Shown: one piece after another, positions 13,537 through 18,666 of the stretch | Layout of the letters: every line of letters begins with the position of its first letter | How positions within the stretch are numbered: the stretch's first letter is position 1 | Source: a virus | Length of the DNA stretch: 43,390 nt | Reading direction: 5' to 3' (one strand) | IMG/VR virus record: IMGVR_UViG_3300030339_000087 | Coordinates: 1 to 43,390 of that record | Notes under the pieces: model-generated | Told to the model about the DNA's origin: nothing | What the model saw: the letters and a program-made list of their open reading frames with translations, nothing else | Database searches by the model: none | Position numbers and translations under genes: made by a program

Positions 13537-13566
13537 TTGACGCTTGTGTTTTTTAGAGTATATATA
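13537..13566 (+). promoter_or_regulatory. Plus-strand promoter for small RNA
   Basis: TTGACG (13537-13542), 18 bases, TATATA (13561-13566). It points right, against all neighbouring genes, and is followed within 150 bases by a terminator. Confidence 0.65.
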
Positions 13567-13572
13567 AAAGTG

Positions 13573-13712
13573 AACACTACCAAACCTAGCAGTTTCGCAC
13601 CTCCCACTACTCACTCCGTTACAAAAACCTCACAATCAAACTCTCTTTCGCTATGGGTTGGCATAGCACTAGATACTAAAAAAGACCGCCCACTCCTGAA
13701 CGGTCTTTTGTT
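13573..13712 (+). ncRNA. Candidate small RNA, about 140 nt
   Basis: Bounded by the promoter at 13537-13566 and the terminator at 13681-13712. The open frame across it has no ribosome site and would read through the terminator stem, so a non-coding RNA is more likely than a gene. It lies on the opposite strand to the early operon. Confidence 0.5.
13680..13712 (+). terminator. Two-way rho-independent terminator
   Basis: AAAAGACCG (13680-13688) pairs with CGGTCTTTT (13701-13709), loop 12. The plus strand continues TTTTGTT; the minus strand continues with T6. It can end both the plus-strand small RNA and leftward transcription of the 13.7-16.5 kb genes. Confidence 0.8.
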
Positions 13713-13745
13713 ATAAACACCTACCTTACAGACCCCATCGAACTA

Positions 13746-13915
13746 TCATATCACATCAAAGAACATAAGCAACTGTACCAGTGGATAACCCACACCCCAC
13801 AAGACCAAGAGTTGTAGCTTCAACCGTTTAATTGAGTACCACACAATCCCGAAGAATGTGAAGTCATCAATCTTAACTTTGTACGTCTTAATGCGCCCAA
13901 TTTTAGGTCGTGCAT
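13746..13915 (-). pseudogene. Small membrane protein gene with apparent 1-base deletion
   Basis: A good minus-strand frame codes for KIGRIKTYKVKIDDF then a hydrophobic stretch (LQLLVLWGVGYPLVQLLMFF), ending at 13746. It has no start in frame, but an ATG sits at 13915 one base out of register. Adding one G after it (ATGG for ATG) would give MARPKIGRIK and a 56-residue membrane protein. Either a true frameshift mutation or a sequencing/assembly error. The plain ATG frame gives an unlikely 31-residue product. Confidence 0.5.
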
Positions 13916-13918
13916 TAT

Positions 13919-14176
13919 TTAATGTGCGATTTTAGTATATGTGTAGTTAGTTGTCTTTAAGTCCGTGCCATCCAAAGTGATTGCTTGTGCGCACGTTTTC
14001 ATCGGCACACGCCTTGTCCCGTTCTTTTCAGCCTCACACACCTGAATAGTTGACGCACTTAGAGCGTCTGTGTTGTCACTTTCAATTTCAATGGCATTCA
14101 TAGACGCATTGAGATAGAAAAGCCCACAGACGGTCACTATGAGCGCCACAATGTATATTTGGATGACTTGTTTCAT
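13919..14176 (-). CDS. Membrane-anchored or secreted protein, 85 aa
   Basis: N-terminal hydrophobic segment (IYIVALIVTVCGLFYL, residues about 7-22) after a short basic start, then a polar outside domain with two Cys (IQVCEAEKNG, PMKTCAQAI) that could form a disulphide. ATGA overlap with the Gly-X protein gene. It lies in a run of envelope-directed genes (transglycosylase, small membrane proteins). Function unknown. Confidence 0.7.
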   Translation of the reverse strand: MKQVIQIYIVALIVTVCGLFYLNASMNAIEIESDNTDALSASTIQVCEAEKNGTRRVPMKTCAQAITLDGTDLKTTNYTYTKIAH

Positions 14177-14511
14177 AGTATACCGCCGTTGCCGTTGCCG
14201 TCGCCGTAGCCGTAGCCGTAGCCGTAGCCGTCGCCGTAGCCGTTGCCGTTGCCGTAGCCGTTGCCGTTGCCGTTGCCGTAGCCGTAGCCGTAGCCGTAGC
14301 CGTCGCCGTCGCCGTAGCCGTAGCCGTAGCCGTCGCCGTAGCCGTTGCCGTTGCCGTAGCCGTAGCCGTCGCCGTAGCCGTAGCCGTAGCCGTAGCCGTC
14401 GCCGTAGCCGTTGCCGTTGCCGTCGCCGTCGCCGTAGCCGTTCTTACTAGTACCATCTAACGACATAGGGCGTACTTCGTCTGCTGTATTAGCATTTCTA
14501 GCGTAGCTCAT
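14173..14511 (-). CDS. Low-complexity Gly-Tyr/Asp/Asn dipeptide-repeat protein
   Basis: 112 residues. After a 24-residue polar start, 42 Gly-X dipeptides run without a break (residues about 25-108), X being Tyr 22 times, Asn 11 and Asp 9, ending GGIL. Every Gly codon is GGC and every X codon is NAC. Gly/Tyr-rich tracts of this kind are disordered, and similar eukaryotic sequences phase-separate; whether this one does is speculation. There is no membrane segment. It is coupled by ATGA to the membrane-anchored 85-residue protein. Confidence 0.75.
   Translation of the reverse strand: MSYARNANTADEVRPMSLDGTSKNGYGDGDGNGNGYGDGYGYGYGYGDGYGYGNGNGYGDGYGYGYGDGDGYGYGYGYGNGNGNGYGNGNGYGDGYGYGYGYGDGNGNGGIL
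14188..14439 (-). repeat. Tandem 6-bp repeat, 42 units (GGCNAC)
   Basis: 252 bases of the unit GGCNAC on the coding strand, with N only T, G or A and never C (no His). Variation is limited to one base per unit. The array can change length by slippage without losing frame. Confidence 0.95.
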
Positions 14512-14512
14512 A

Positions 14513-14839
14513 TTACCACTCCACTATTGATAATTCGGCAATTATACTCTCATTTGCGAAAGATATAGTGCCAACTTCATCAAGTTTGTAGTCTGATTTC
14601 AATGCTTTTTTGCACAGTCCACCGATGCCCTTTTGATTTGACCATGAGCGAACCACGTTAGCATTGAGTAACTGTATTTTATCAGCGACAGACTTGTCCT
14701 TGTGCCCCTCAAATATCCACCCACGCTGAGCAATGATGATTACATGGTCTGTCTCGACTGCTGGCTTGATATCCTTATTAGTTGGGTCGAACTCAATGTA
14801 AGTCTTACCGTTTAATGTTATTGTTTCTTGCTTGGACAT
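14513..14839 (-). CDS. DUF6948-like protein, 108 aa
   Basis: Starts ETITLNGKTYIE, followed by HVIIIAQRGWIFEGHK, a strand pair, LLNANVVRSWSNQKGIGGL and a C-terminal IIAELSIVEW. This order (TVNGKTY, RxxxAGV-like strand, NARxLWxW, then a polar end) resembles the small phage family DUF6948. SD GGAGG before ATG 14839. Function of the family is unknown. Confidence 0.65.
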   Translation of the reverse strand: MSKQETITLNGKTYIEFDPTNKDIKPAVETDHVIIIAQRGWIFEGHKDKSVADKIQLLNANVVRSWSNQKGIGGLCKKALKSDYKLDEVGTISFANESIIAELSIVEW

Positions 14840-14868
14840 AATGTCCTCCTTATTATTTAATTTACTTC

Positions 14869-15195
14869 TTAGAACCTCAAATATGCTAAATTAGTAAACG
14901 TTGACCACGCGCTGTAACTCTGACCTTTCCACACATTGTATGCACATCGTACATTTGTTTCGATGTCGTGTGTGTCGCAAGCTTCTCTTCCAGGTAGTAT
15001 TCTGACCTGAAACGCACCCACTGAATAGCCATATGTGCGCCCATTCTCTTGGTACGTCAGTGTCGTATCTCCCGTTGCGTCAGGGTTGCAATTAGTCTCT
15101 GCGTAGGCTAGGCGCATCATTAGAGACACATCCCAGTCATACTTCGAGACTTCTTGCTTGACCCTCTCGCACCCACTCAGGGTAACAGCCGCCAC
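14869..15195 (-). CDS. Lytic transglycosylase-like domain (3' part of a frameshifted gene)
   Basis: The frame encodes a lysozyme-like SLT domain: SGCERVKQEVSKYDWDV, then LAYAETNCNPD with the likely catalytic Glu, GYSVGAFQVRI, and CAYNVWKGQSYSAWSTF at the end. These enzymes cleave peptidoglycan glycan strands. The frame stays open upstream to about 15234, where it meets the membrane-anchor ORF 15225-15392 in the -1 frame. Together they would make a normal protein, membrane anchor-linker-SLT, of about 173 residues. No good SD stands before the internal GTG at 15195. A one-base loss (CCGG to CCG) or programmed frameshifting would explain the split. Confidence 0.75.
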   Translation of the reverse strand: MAAVTLSGCERVKQEVSKYDWDVSLMMRLAYAETNCNPDATGDTTLTYQENGRTYGYSVGAFQVRILPGREACDTHDIETNVRCAYNVWKGQSYSAWSTFTNLAYLRF

Positions 15196-15224
15196 AGGCT
15201 TAGCTGCTATCTGTGTTACCCCTG

Positions 15225-15392
15225 TTATTTTAACGGTGCTTTGCTTTGAACGCTCACACGGACTGCGTTGTCAATGACTGCTTGATTGTGCGCCTGGTAC
15301 TTCATCCCGCACACAAAAGCTACTACCATAGTTACCAGCACAGCAATAACAACTGTCTTTATAGTTTCGATTGTTTGTTTACTTAGTTTCAT
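15225..15392 (-). CDS. Membrane anchor ORF, 55 aa (5' part of the transglycosylase gene)
   Basis: 55 residues: basic start (MKLSKQTIETIK), a hydrophobic helix (TVVIAVLVTMVVAFVCG) and a short outside stretch ending SVQSKAPLK. The stop at 15225 overlaps the open upstream end of the transglycosylase frame. Changing frame at TTA AAA gives VKITGVTQIAAKPVAA, a typical linker. It starts in an ATGA overlap with the zinc-ribbon gene. Confidence 0.65.
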   Translation of the reverse strand: MKLSKQTIETIKTVVIAVLVTMVVAFVCGMKYQAHNQAVIDNAVRVSVQSKAPLK

Positions 15393-15559
15393 AGTTTCTT
15401 CTCGCCTTCTTCGTGTAATTCGCTTTGATTGTCACAATATAATGATTTGCCATCTGGGGCAACCCATAATTTTGCGCCACAATCATCACAAGTATTTTTA
15501 TTATTATTTCTTTGGTATTCCGTCCAGCCATTCGTTAATCTTTTGGCTACTAATTTCAT
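15389..15559 (-). CDS. Small zinc-ribbon protein, 56 aa
   Basis: 56 residues with NTCDDCGAKLWVAPDGKSLYC: CxxC plus a downstream Cys and His, a likely zinc ribbon. SD AAAGGA before ATG 15559. A second open frame, GTG 15608 to 15504, overlaps its first 56 bases and reads as a natural helical peptide (NKWAQSLERICDEI), so the start of this gene is not fully certain. Confidence 0.6.
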   Translation of the reverse strand: MKLVAKRLTNGWTEYQRNNNKNTCDDCGAKLWVAPDGKSLYCDNQSELHEEGEKKL

Positions 15560-15617
15560 CGCATATCCTTTCTAGGCTTTGCGCCCATTTATTTATATTG
15601 TCAGTCACTTATTCATT

Positions 15618-15730
15618 GTTGTGGGCGCGGTGATGGTAGCAAACTAGTATTTACGGCTGCTATTGTTCATTTCTGTGATAGCCATTTAATATGTCGGTTA
15701 AACCTTTACTACCATCACGCCACCCACAAC
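15618..15730 (-). other. Long inverted repeat, 22-bp arms (19 matches)
   Basis: 15618-15639 and 15709-15730 share GTTGTGGG and GTGATGGTAG in inverted order, with three mismatches in the middle. They enclose about 69 bases holding a 13-codon ORF (MAITEMNNSSRKY) on the minus strand. It lies between two early genes and would form a strong RNA hairpin, possibly an attenuator or processing site. Confidence 0.65.
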
Positions 15731-15732
15731 GG

Positions 15733-15942
15733 CTATCCCCTTACTAACCGTATATCTTTTCTATCTAACATCACGGTTATATTGTACCTGTCACTACAAA
15801 TAGCCGTGCATAATTTCAGCACTTCGCCGTTGAGTTCTTGCTCTCTGTACTCTGTTAATTCAAGTACAGTTCGTGTTTGCTCTGGCATCCATGCCTCGAT
15901 TACGTCACCTGTCTTTAAGTCGCGCCCATAAATGTATTGCAT
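15733..15942 (-). CDS. Hypothetical protein, 69 aa
   Basis: 69 residues, beta-rich: DLKTGDVIEAWMPEQ, RTVLELTEYREQ, ITVMLDRKDIRLV. It resembles a small barrel fold but I do not recognise a family. SD AAAGGA before the ATG at 15942. Confidence 0.7.
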   Translation of the reverse strand: MQYIYGRDLKTGDVIEAWMPEQTRTVLELTEYREQELNGEVLKLCTAICSDRYNITVMLDRKDIRLVRG

Positions 15943-15970
15943 AGTTTATCCTTTCGTTAATTTCCGCACA

Positions 15971-15998
15971 CCTATAAACCCACTCGCAACGGGTTCAA
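15971..15998 (-). promoter_or_regulatory. Possible leftward promoter
   Basis: Minus strand TTGAAC (15998-15993), 16 bases, TATAGG (15976-15971), 30-60 bases before the 69-residue gene. The spacing is short and the -10 poor. ATCTGG/CCAGAT pairs lie just upstream. Confidence 0.35.
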
Positions 15999-16036
15999 GG
16001 CATCTGGGCTTACATGTCCGTAGACAATGCCAGATA

Positions 16037-16249
16037 TTAGGCTGCTAGCTCCCTCTTTGCTACGAGGTATATAGACCCGTAGGCGTTATCTGTTGCGCGT
16101 TCTTGTGCGTTGAGCAGCCCGTTCGCGTCTAGTATTGCGTCGTGCTTGTCTCGCCACACATTTTGACAGTAGGTAGTGCAGCGTAAACTCTCGTTTACAA
16201 TGTAGCCCTGCCATCCCTTTTCAGTTCTTCGATATTGTGCTGTCATCAT
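16037..16249 (-). CDS. Hypothetical protein, 70 aa
   Basis: Start set at the ATG pair 16249/16246: AGGAG lies 5-8 bases upstream and the first ATG overlaps the preceding stop (TAATG). The 70-residue product is basic with QYRRTEKGWQGYIV and CTTYCQNVWRDKHDAI, a CxxxC and a helix. Family unknown. Confidence 0.7.
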   Translation of the reverse strand: MMTAQYRRTEKGWQGYIVNESLRCTTYCQNVWRDKHDAILDANGLLNAQERATDNAYGSIYLVAKRELAA

Positions 16250-16536
16250 TAAAACTCCTGTGAGACTATGCCCCACGCCTTAACTTGTGCTAGTAACGGT
16301 GAAAACTCTGGCATGTCTTCGGTGATACGGACTTTTCGAGTGTCGAAGTAGTCTGTTGTTATGTCTGTGTCATCTTCAAAGGTGTCAAAAACTTTTGTAA
16401 AGTCTTCCTCATAGCCTTTTTCATAGAGTGTAATACACTTCTTATTATTTGAGCGCATAATGTGTGGCGAGTAGTGAACTCGTGCTTTATATGTGCCATC
16501 GGTCACAAAATACTTGTTGAATTGTAATGTTTTCAT
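16249..16536 (-). CDS. Hypothetical protein, 95 aa, first leftward gene
   Basis: 95 residues: basic Tyr-rich first half (NKYFVTDGTYKARVHYS), acidic middle (TFEDDTDITTDYFD), hydrophobic end. No recognised family. AGGAAAGG lies about 10-17 bases before ATG 16536. It is the first protein gene after the promoter at 17.2 kb, with a leader of over 600 bases that is full of structure. Confidence 0.7.
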   Translation of the reverse strand: MKTLQFNKYFVTDGTYKARVHYSPHIMRSNNKKCITLYEKGYEEDFTKVFDTFEDDTDITTDYFDTRKVRITEDMPEFSPLLAQVKAWGIVSQEF

Positions 16537-16590
16537 AGCTTTATTGCCTTTCCTATGTTATTACTAATTTGCTCACCTGTAACGATGGGA

Positions 16591-16694
16591 TGTGTGCGCT
16601 TGCCGATGCGCTGCTCATTCAATATTTTGAACCTGTCATAGAGGCTGCGGGGTTGTCTAGTCCGCTATTGTGTCATACGTTATGGGCGCACACA
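16591..16694. other. Palindromic element, 9-bp GTGTGCGC arms
   Basis: TGTGTGCGC (16591-16599) and GCGCACACA (16686-16694) are perfect inverted repeats 104 bases end to end. Same arm motif as the elements at 7573-7654 and 16913-16992. It lies in the leader of the first leftward gene. Confidence 0.65.
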
Positions 16695-16833
16695 TTCTTA
16701 ATCGTTTTATATCACATAAGTGATACTTATCTGCGCCAAGCCCTGCCACCCTAAGGACATTCACTGCTTAACTTGCACCCACTACTTGAGCGGGCTAGTC
16801 CAGCGTTGACAGGACACGGCGCACATAATAGGG

Positions 16834-16900
16834 GGCAAAATATCTTATACACCGCATATCCCGCCCGAAGGCTTCTTGTGTCGCATTCGCATATTTTGCC
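16834..16900. other. Inverted repeat GGCAAAATAT/ATATTTTGCC
   Basis: A perfect 10-bp pair (16834-16843 and 16891-16900) enclosing 47 bases, which include a small GCC-TTCG-like hairpin (16864-16873). It could be an A+T-rich dyad for DNA melting or an RNA stem. Confidence 0.6.
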
Positions 16901-16912
16901 ACCCATCTAGTG

Positions 16913-16992
16913 TGTGCGGGCATTCTCGTGGTCTCTATTTCTAGATGTAGCCCGTATTTTCAGCAACTGCCAACACCGTTGCTACCCGCACA
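16913..16992. other. Palindromic element, TGTGCGGG arms, with inner hairpin
   Basis: TGTGCGGG (16913-16920) and CCCGCACA (16985-16992) close an 80-base element; AGCAAC/GTTGCT (16962-16967/16978-16983) form a hairpin inside. Third member of the GTGTGCG-arm family and similar in size to the 7.6 kb copy. Confidence 0.65.
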
Positions 16993-17052
16993 AATCGACT
17001 AATTGTTAAGTTACTGGCATAGGTGCTCGCGCACACATCTTCGGAGGCAATG

Positions 17053-17123
17053 ACTAAGGACTAGTAGAGTGTAGCCGTTGAGGGTTCAAACTTGACCGTC
17101 TGTCGCTTTCGTTCGTCCTTAGT
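17053..17123 (-). other. Stem-loop ACTAAGGAC/GTCCTTAGT near the leftward transcript start
   Basis: A perfect 9-bp stem encloses 53 bases; a small GGC-GAAA-GCC hairpin (about 17142-17153, minus strand) lies just before it. Both would be at the 5' end of the transcript from the 17.2 kb promoter. I checked for a tRNA: there is no T-arm next to the 3' strand, so it is not one. Confidence 0.55.
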
Positions 17124-17167
17124 TGTAAATGTTCGTGGTTGGGGCTTTCGCCTTGTTCACTGCATAC

Positions 17168-17197
17168 ATCTTACCACGCACACGGTTACTATGTCAA
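17168..17197 (-). promoter_or_regulatory. Main leftward early promoter
   Basis: Minus strand: TTGACA (17197-17192, perfect consensus), 18 bases, TAAGAT (17173-17168). The spacer contains CCGTGTGC as in the promoters at 8.82 and 12.82 kb. Expected start about 17160. The transcript would have a leader of about 620 bases before the first gene. Confidence 0.75.
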
Positions 17198-17253
17198 TAC
17201 CTCACACAAAGATAATTGCACTTTTCTCAGCTAACTCTCAGTTAAGCACATAC

Positions 17254-17804
17254 TAACAGGGGTCAGCGCACACATTTACTCTCAATCCTGATACTCCGCA
17301 CACATACCCCTATTACTAAGAACAAGCTACAAGCCAGTTAAAAGCCTGTAACTATCCCGCACACAGCAGTAGTCCTAGAACACCACAAAGCCTCACAACT
17401 ACACCCACAGCCCGCACACACTACCCTTACTTGCATGCAGCTAACCCCCTGTACCAGCCCAATCCCGCGCACATACCATAACTTATTACCTAATAAGACA
17501 GTACTAATAGAACAAAGACTATATGTGTACTTGAGCACCCTAATTCAGTGTCAGTCCTCCTACCCTAACCTAACAGATACGACGCACAATACACATTGTA
17601 CGACATAACAGGGGTCAGACAGCACATATACTATATATCTATCCATCTATCTCTAACTAAAGCCCACTCAATCACTTGAGAACACCAGGTATAACAGAGG
17701 TGATTAGCCACACATTCCTTAGGGGTACGGGGGAGCTTTATAGGAGAGGTACTAGTATATAAGGGTGTTTCACTCTATAGTGCACCAAAAAATAACAGAG
17801 GTGG
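17254..17804 (+). repeat. Four direct copies of TAACAGRGGT(C/G)
   Basis: TAACAGGGGTCA at 17254-17265 and 17606-17617, TAACAGAGGTGA at 17692-17703 and TAACAGAGGTGG at 17793-17804, all in the same direction. They could be iterons or operators. A fifth copy, minus strand near 15215-15226, lies inside coding sequence and may be chance. Confidence 0.6.
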
Positions 17805-17869
17805 TCTACAAGTTCACTCCTAACCGCACCAAAAATATACGCCTATGGTCTACAGGTATTGACTATTAA
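17782..17869 (+). repeat. Tandem imperfect 44-bp repeat at the rightward promoter
   Basis: Units 17782-17825 and 17826-17869 both begin GCACCAAAAA(A)TA and share GGTCTACA(A/G)GT. The second unit runs into the -35 of the promoter at 17859, so a protein bound to the repeats could control it. Confidence 0.65.
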
Positions 17870-17888
17870 TACTGTTAGTATATATACT
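17859..17888 (+). promoter_or_regulatory. Rightward promoter at the start of the late arm
   Basis: TTGACT (17859-17864) with TATATA at 17881 (spacing 16) or TATACT at 17883 (spacing 18). The expected start lies within a few bases of the ATG at 17895, so the first mRNA may be leaderless. Confidence 0.65.
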
Positions 17889-17894
17889 ATTAGC

Positions 17895-18266
17895 ATGTTA
17901 GTATCAGTATACATACGAAAAGAAGATGAAGACCTATGGAGAGAACTCCCCAAGAAGTCAGAAGCTATCCACGCCCTCCTACACGGGCAGAAGATAGCCG
18001 AAGTGTTCATAGATGAAGTAGTCAACGAACCTATCAAGCTCAACCCACTTGCTACCTTTGACCCAAAGAAGAAGGCCGCGTTTGATGACCTAAAGGATTT
18101 GATTAGTAGTGGCGGAGTTCCTGCGTCCGTGATTGAGCCAGAGGGTACTATGCCTACTTGTTGCTCTAATAAGAAGAAGCTCTGCAAACACTGGGTTTGG
18201 GATGGGAATGCTGGCGGCCACACAAACTCATTATCTAGTGAGTTCCTTGAAGCTCCTGCATGGTAA
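17895..18266 (+). CDS. Putative small DNA-binding regulator with Cys/His tail
   Basis: 123 residues from the ATG at 17895; a longer TTG-started frame would include the promoter. The N-terminus, VSVYIRKEDEDLWRELPKKSEAIHALL, has the beta strand plus two helices of ribbon-helix-helix proteins. The C-terminal part has CCSNKKKLCKHWVWDGNAGGH, a likely zinc-binding motif. No SD precedes the start. As the first gene beside the tandem repeats, it is a good candidate for the repressor or activator of the divergent promoters. The RHH call rests on pattern only. Confidence 0.7.
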   Translation: MLVSVYIRKEDEDLWRELPKKSEAIHALLHGQKIAEVFIDEVVNEPIKLNPLATFDPKKKAAFDDLKDLISSGGVPASVIEPEGTMPTCCSNKKKLCKHWVWDGNAGGHTNSLSSEFLEAPAW

Positions 18267-18283
18267 AATAAAAAAAGGATTAT

Positions 18284-18595
18284 ATGAACCAACAACAAAT
18301 AGACCACGAAACCCAAATATTAGAATCCTTTGTGCGCGACCATGAGGCTAAGTACGAAAAAGGTGCGATTGAACACGGCGGCGGGCTGTGGGACGTTCCT
18401 GCCGATAAACTCTTAGACATGGGTATAGAGGAAGTCCTCGACCAAGCAAGTTATCTCTACACCCTCAAACCCAAGGTCAAAGCTCTCATAAAGTTCCACG
18501 CTAGAGTTCAACAGGCTCTCATGGACTGCACACAAGAAGATGTCCACTCCTCGCTCTACATACCAATACTTGATGCGCTTGAGGAGCTGAAGTGA
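18284..18595 (+). CDS. MazG-like nucleotide pyrophosphohydrolase, 103 aa
   Basis: A compact helical protein with YEKGAIEHGGGLWDVPADKLL followed by EEVLDQASYLYTLKPK, the ExxxD-type metal-binding pattern of small all-alpha (MazG-like) NTP pyrophosphatases found in phages. Such enzymes clean dNTP pools or alter alarmone levels. SD AAAGGA. Overlaps the next small ORF by GTGA. Assignment is at motif level. Confidence 0.7.
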   Translation: MNQQQIDHETQILESFVRDHEAKYEKGAIEHGGGLWDVPADKLLDMGIEEVLDQASYLYTLKPKVKALIKFHARVQQALMDCTQEDVHSSLYIPILDALEELK

Positions 18596-18666
18596 ACAAG
18601 CTCAGATTATTCCTCCTCGACATTATCTCAATTGGTTACGCACTCACACACAAAGGCAAACAATGA
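18592..18666 (+). CDS. 24-residue peptide between MazG-like and TerS
   Basis: GTG start overlapping the upstream stop (GTGA) with SD GAGGAG 6 bases before it; its stop overlaps the TerS start (ATGA). The product MNKLRLFLLDIISIGYALTH... is amphipathic or hydrophobic. It bridges the gap exactly, implying a coupling role or a real micropeptide. Confidence 0.5.
   Translation: MNKLRLFLLDIISIGYALTHKGKQ

Larger units (their letters stand above)
12754..13745. other. Gene-free interval, about 1 kb, structured and regulatory
   Basis: I find no convincing protein-coding gene on either strand. The interval holds the promoter at 12.82 kb, three minus-strand terminator-like hairpins, a row of stem-loops at 12942-13131, a two-stem element at 13362-13428, a plus-strand promoter with a likely small RNA, and a two-way terminator. 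Longer ORFs here lack ribosome sites and run through hairpins. Confidence 0.7.
16537..17894. other. Gene-free divergent region, candidate origin/control region
   Basis: About 1.36 kb without a convincing gene; the few ORFs lack ribosome sites. It holds at least eight copies of GCACACA/TGTGTGC, four inverted-repeat elements, four copies of TAACAGRGGT, a tandem 44-bp repeat and outward-facing promoters for both arms. Its place at the divergence point suits a replication origin or master control region; this is inference. Confidence 0.55.

Noticed and set aside
13525-13716. Plus-strand ORF of 63 codons
   Set aside because: Its start lies upstream of the promoter at 13537 and its end lies in the terminator; a non-coding RNA fits better.
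14088-14456. ORFs coding for (TA)n or (SRSR)n low-complexity proteins
   Set aside because: Other frames of the GGCNAC array; only the Gly-X frame has coupled start and stop overlaps with its neighbours.
15504-15608. 34-codon minus-strand ORF from GTG (MTDNINKWAQSLERICDEI...)
   Set aside because: Reads like protein, but overlaps the zinc-ribbon gene by 56 bases and has no SD. It could be the true 5' part of that gene if a one-base error lies near 15505; not supported enough to list.
16569-16754. Plus-strand ORF of 61 codons (MLTCNDGMCALADALL...)
   Set aside because: No ribosome site or promoter; runs through a palindromic element and against the early transcript.
17053-17123. Possible tRNA or tRNA-like structure
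   Set aside because: A 7-9 bp acceptor-like stem is present, but no T-arm next to its 3' strand and no anticodon arm could be drawn on either strand.
17338-17538. Minus-strand Cys-rich ORF of 66 codons
   Set aside because: Composition comes from repeated GCACACA/GGGC motifs in non-coding DNA; no SD and no coupling.
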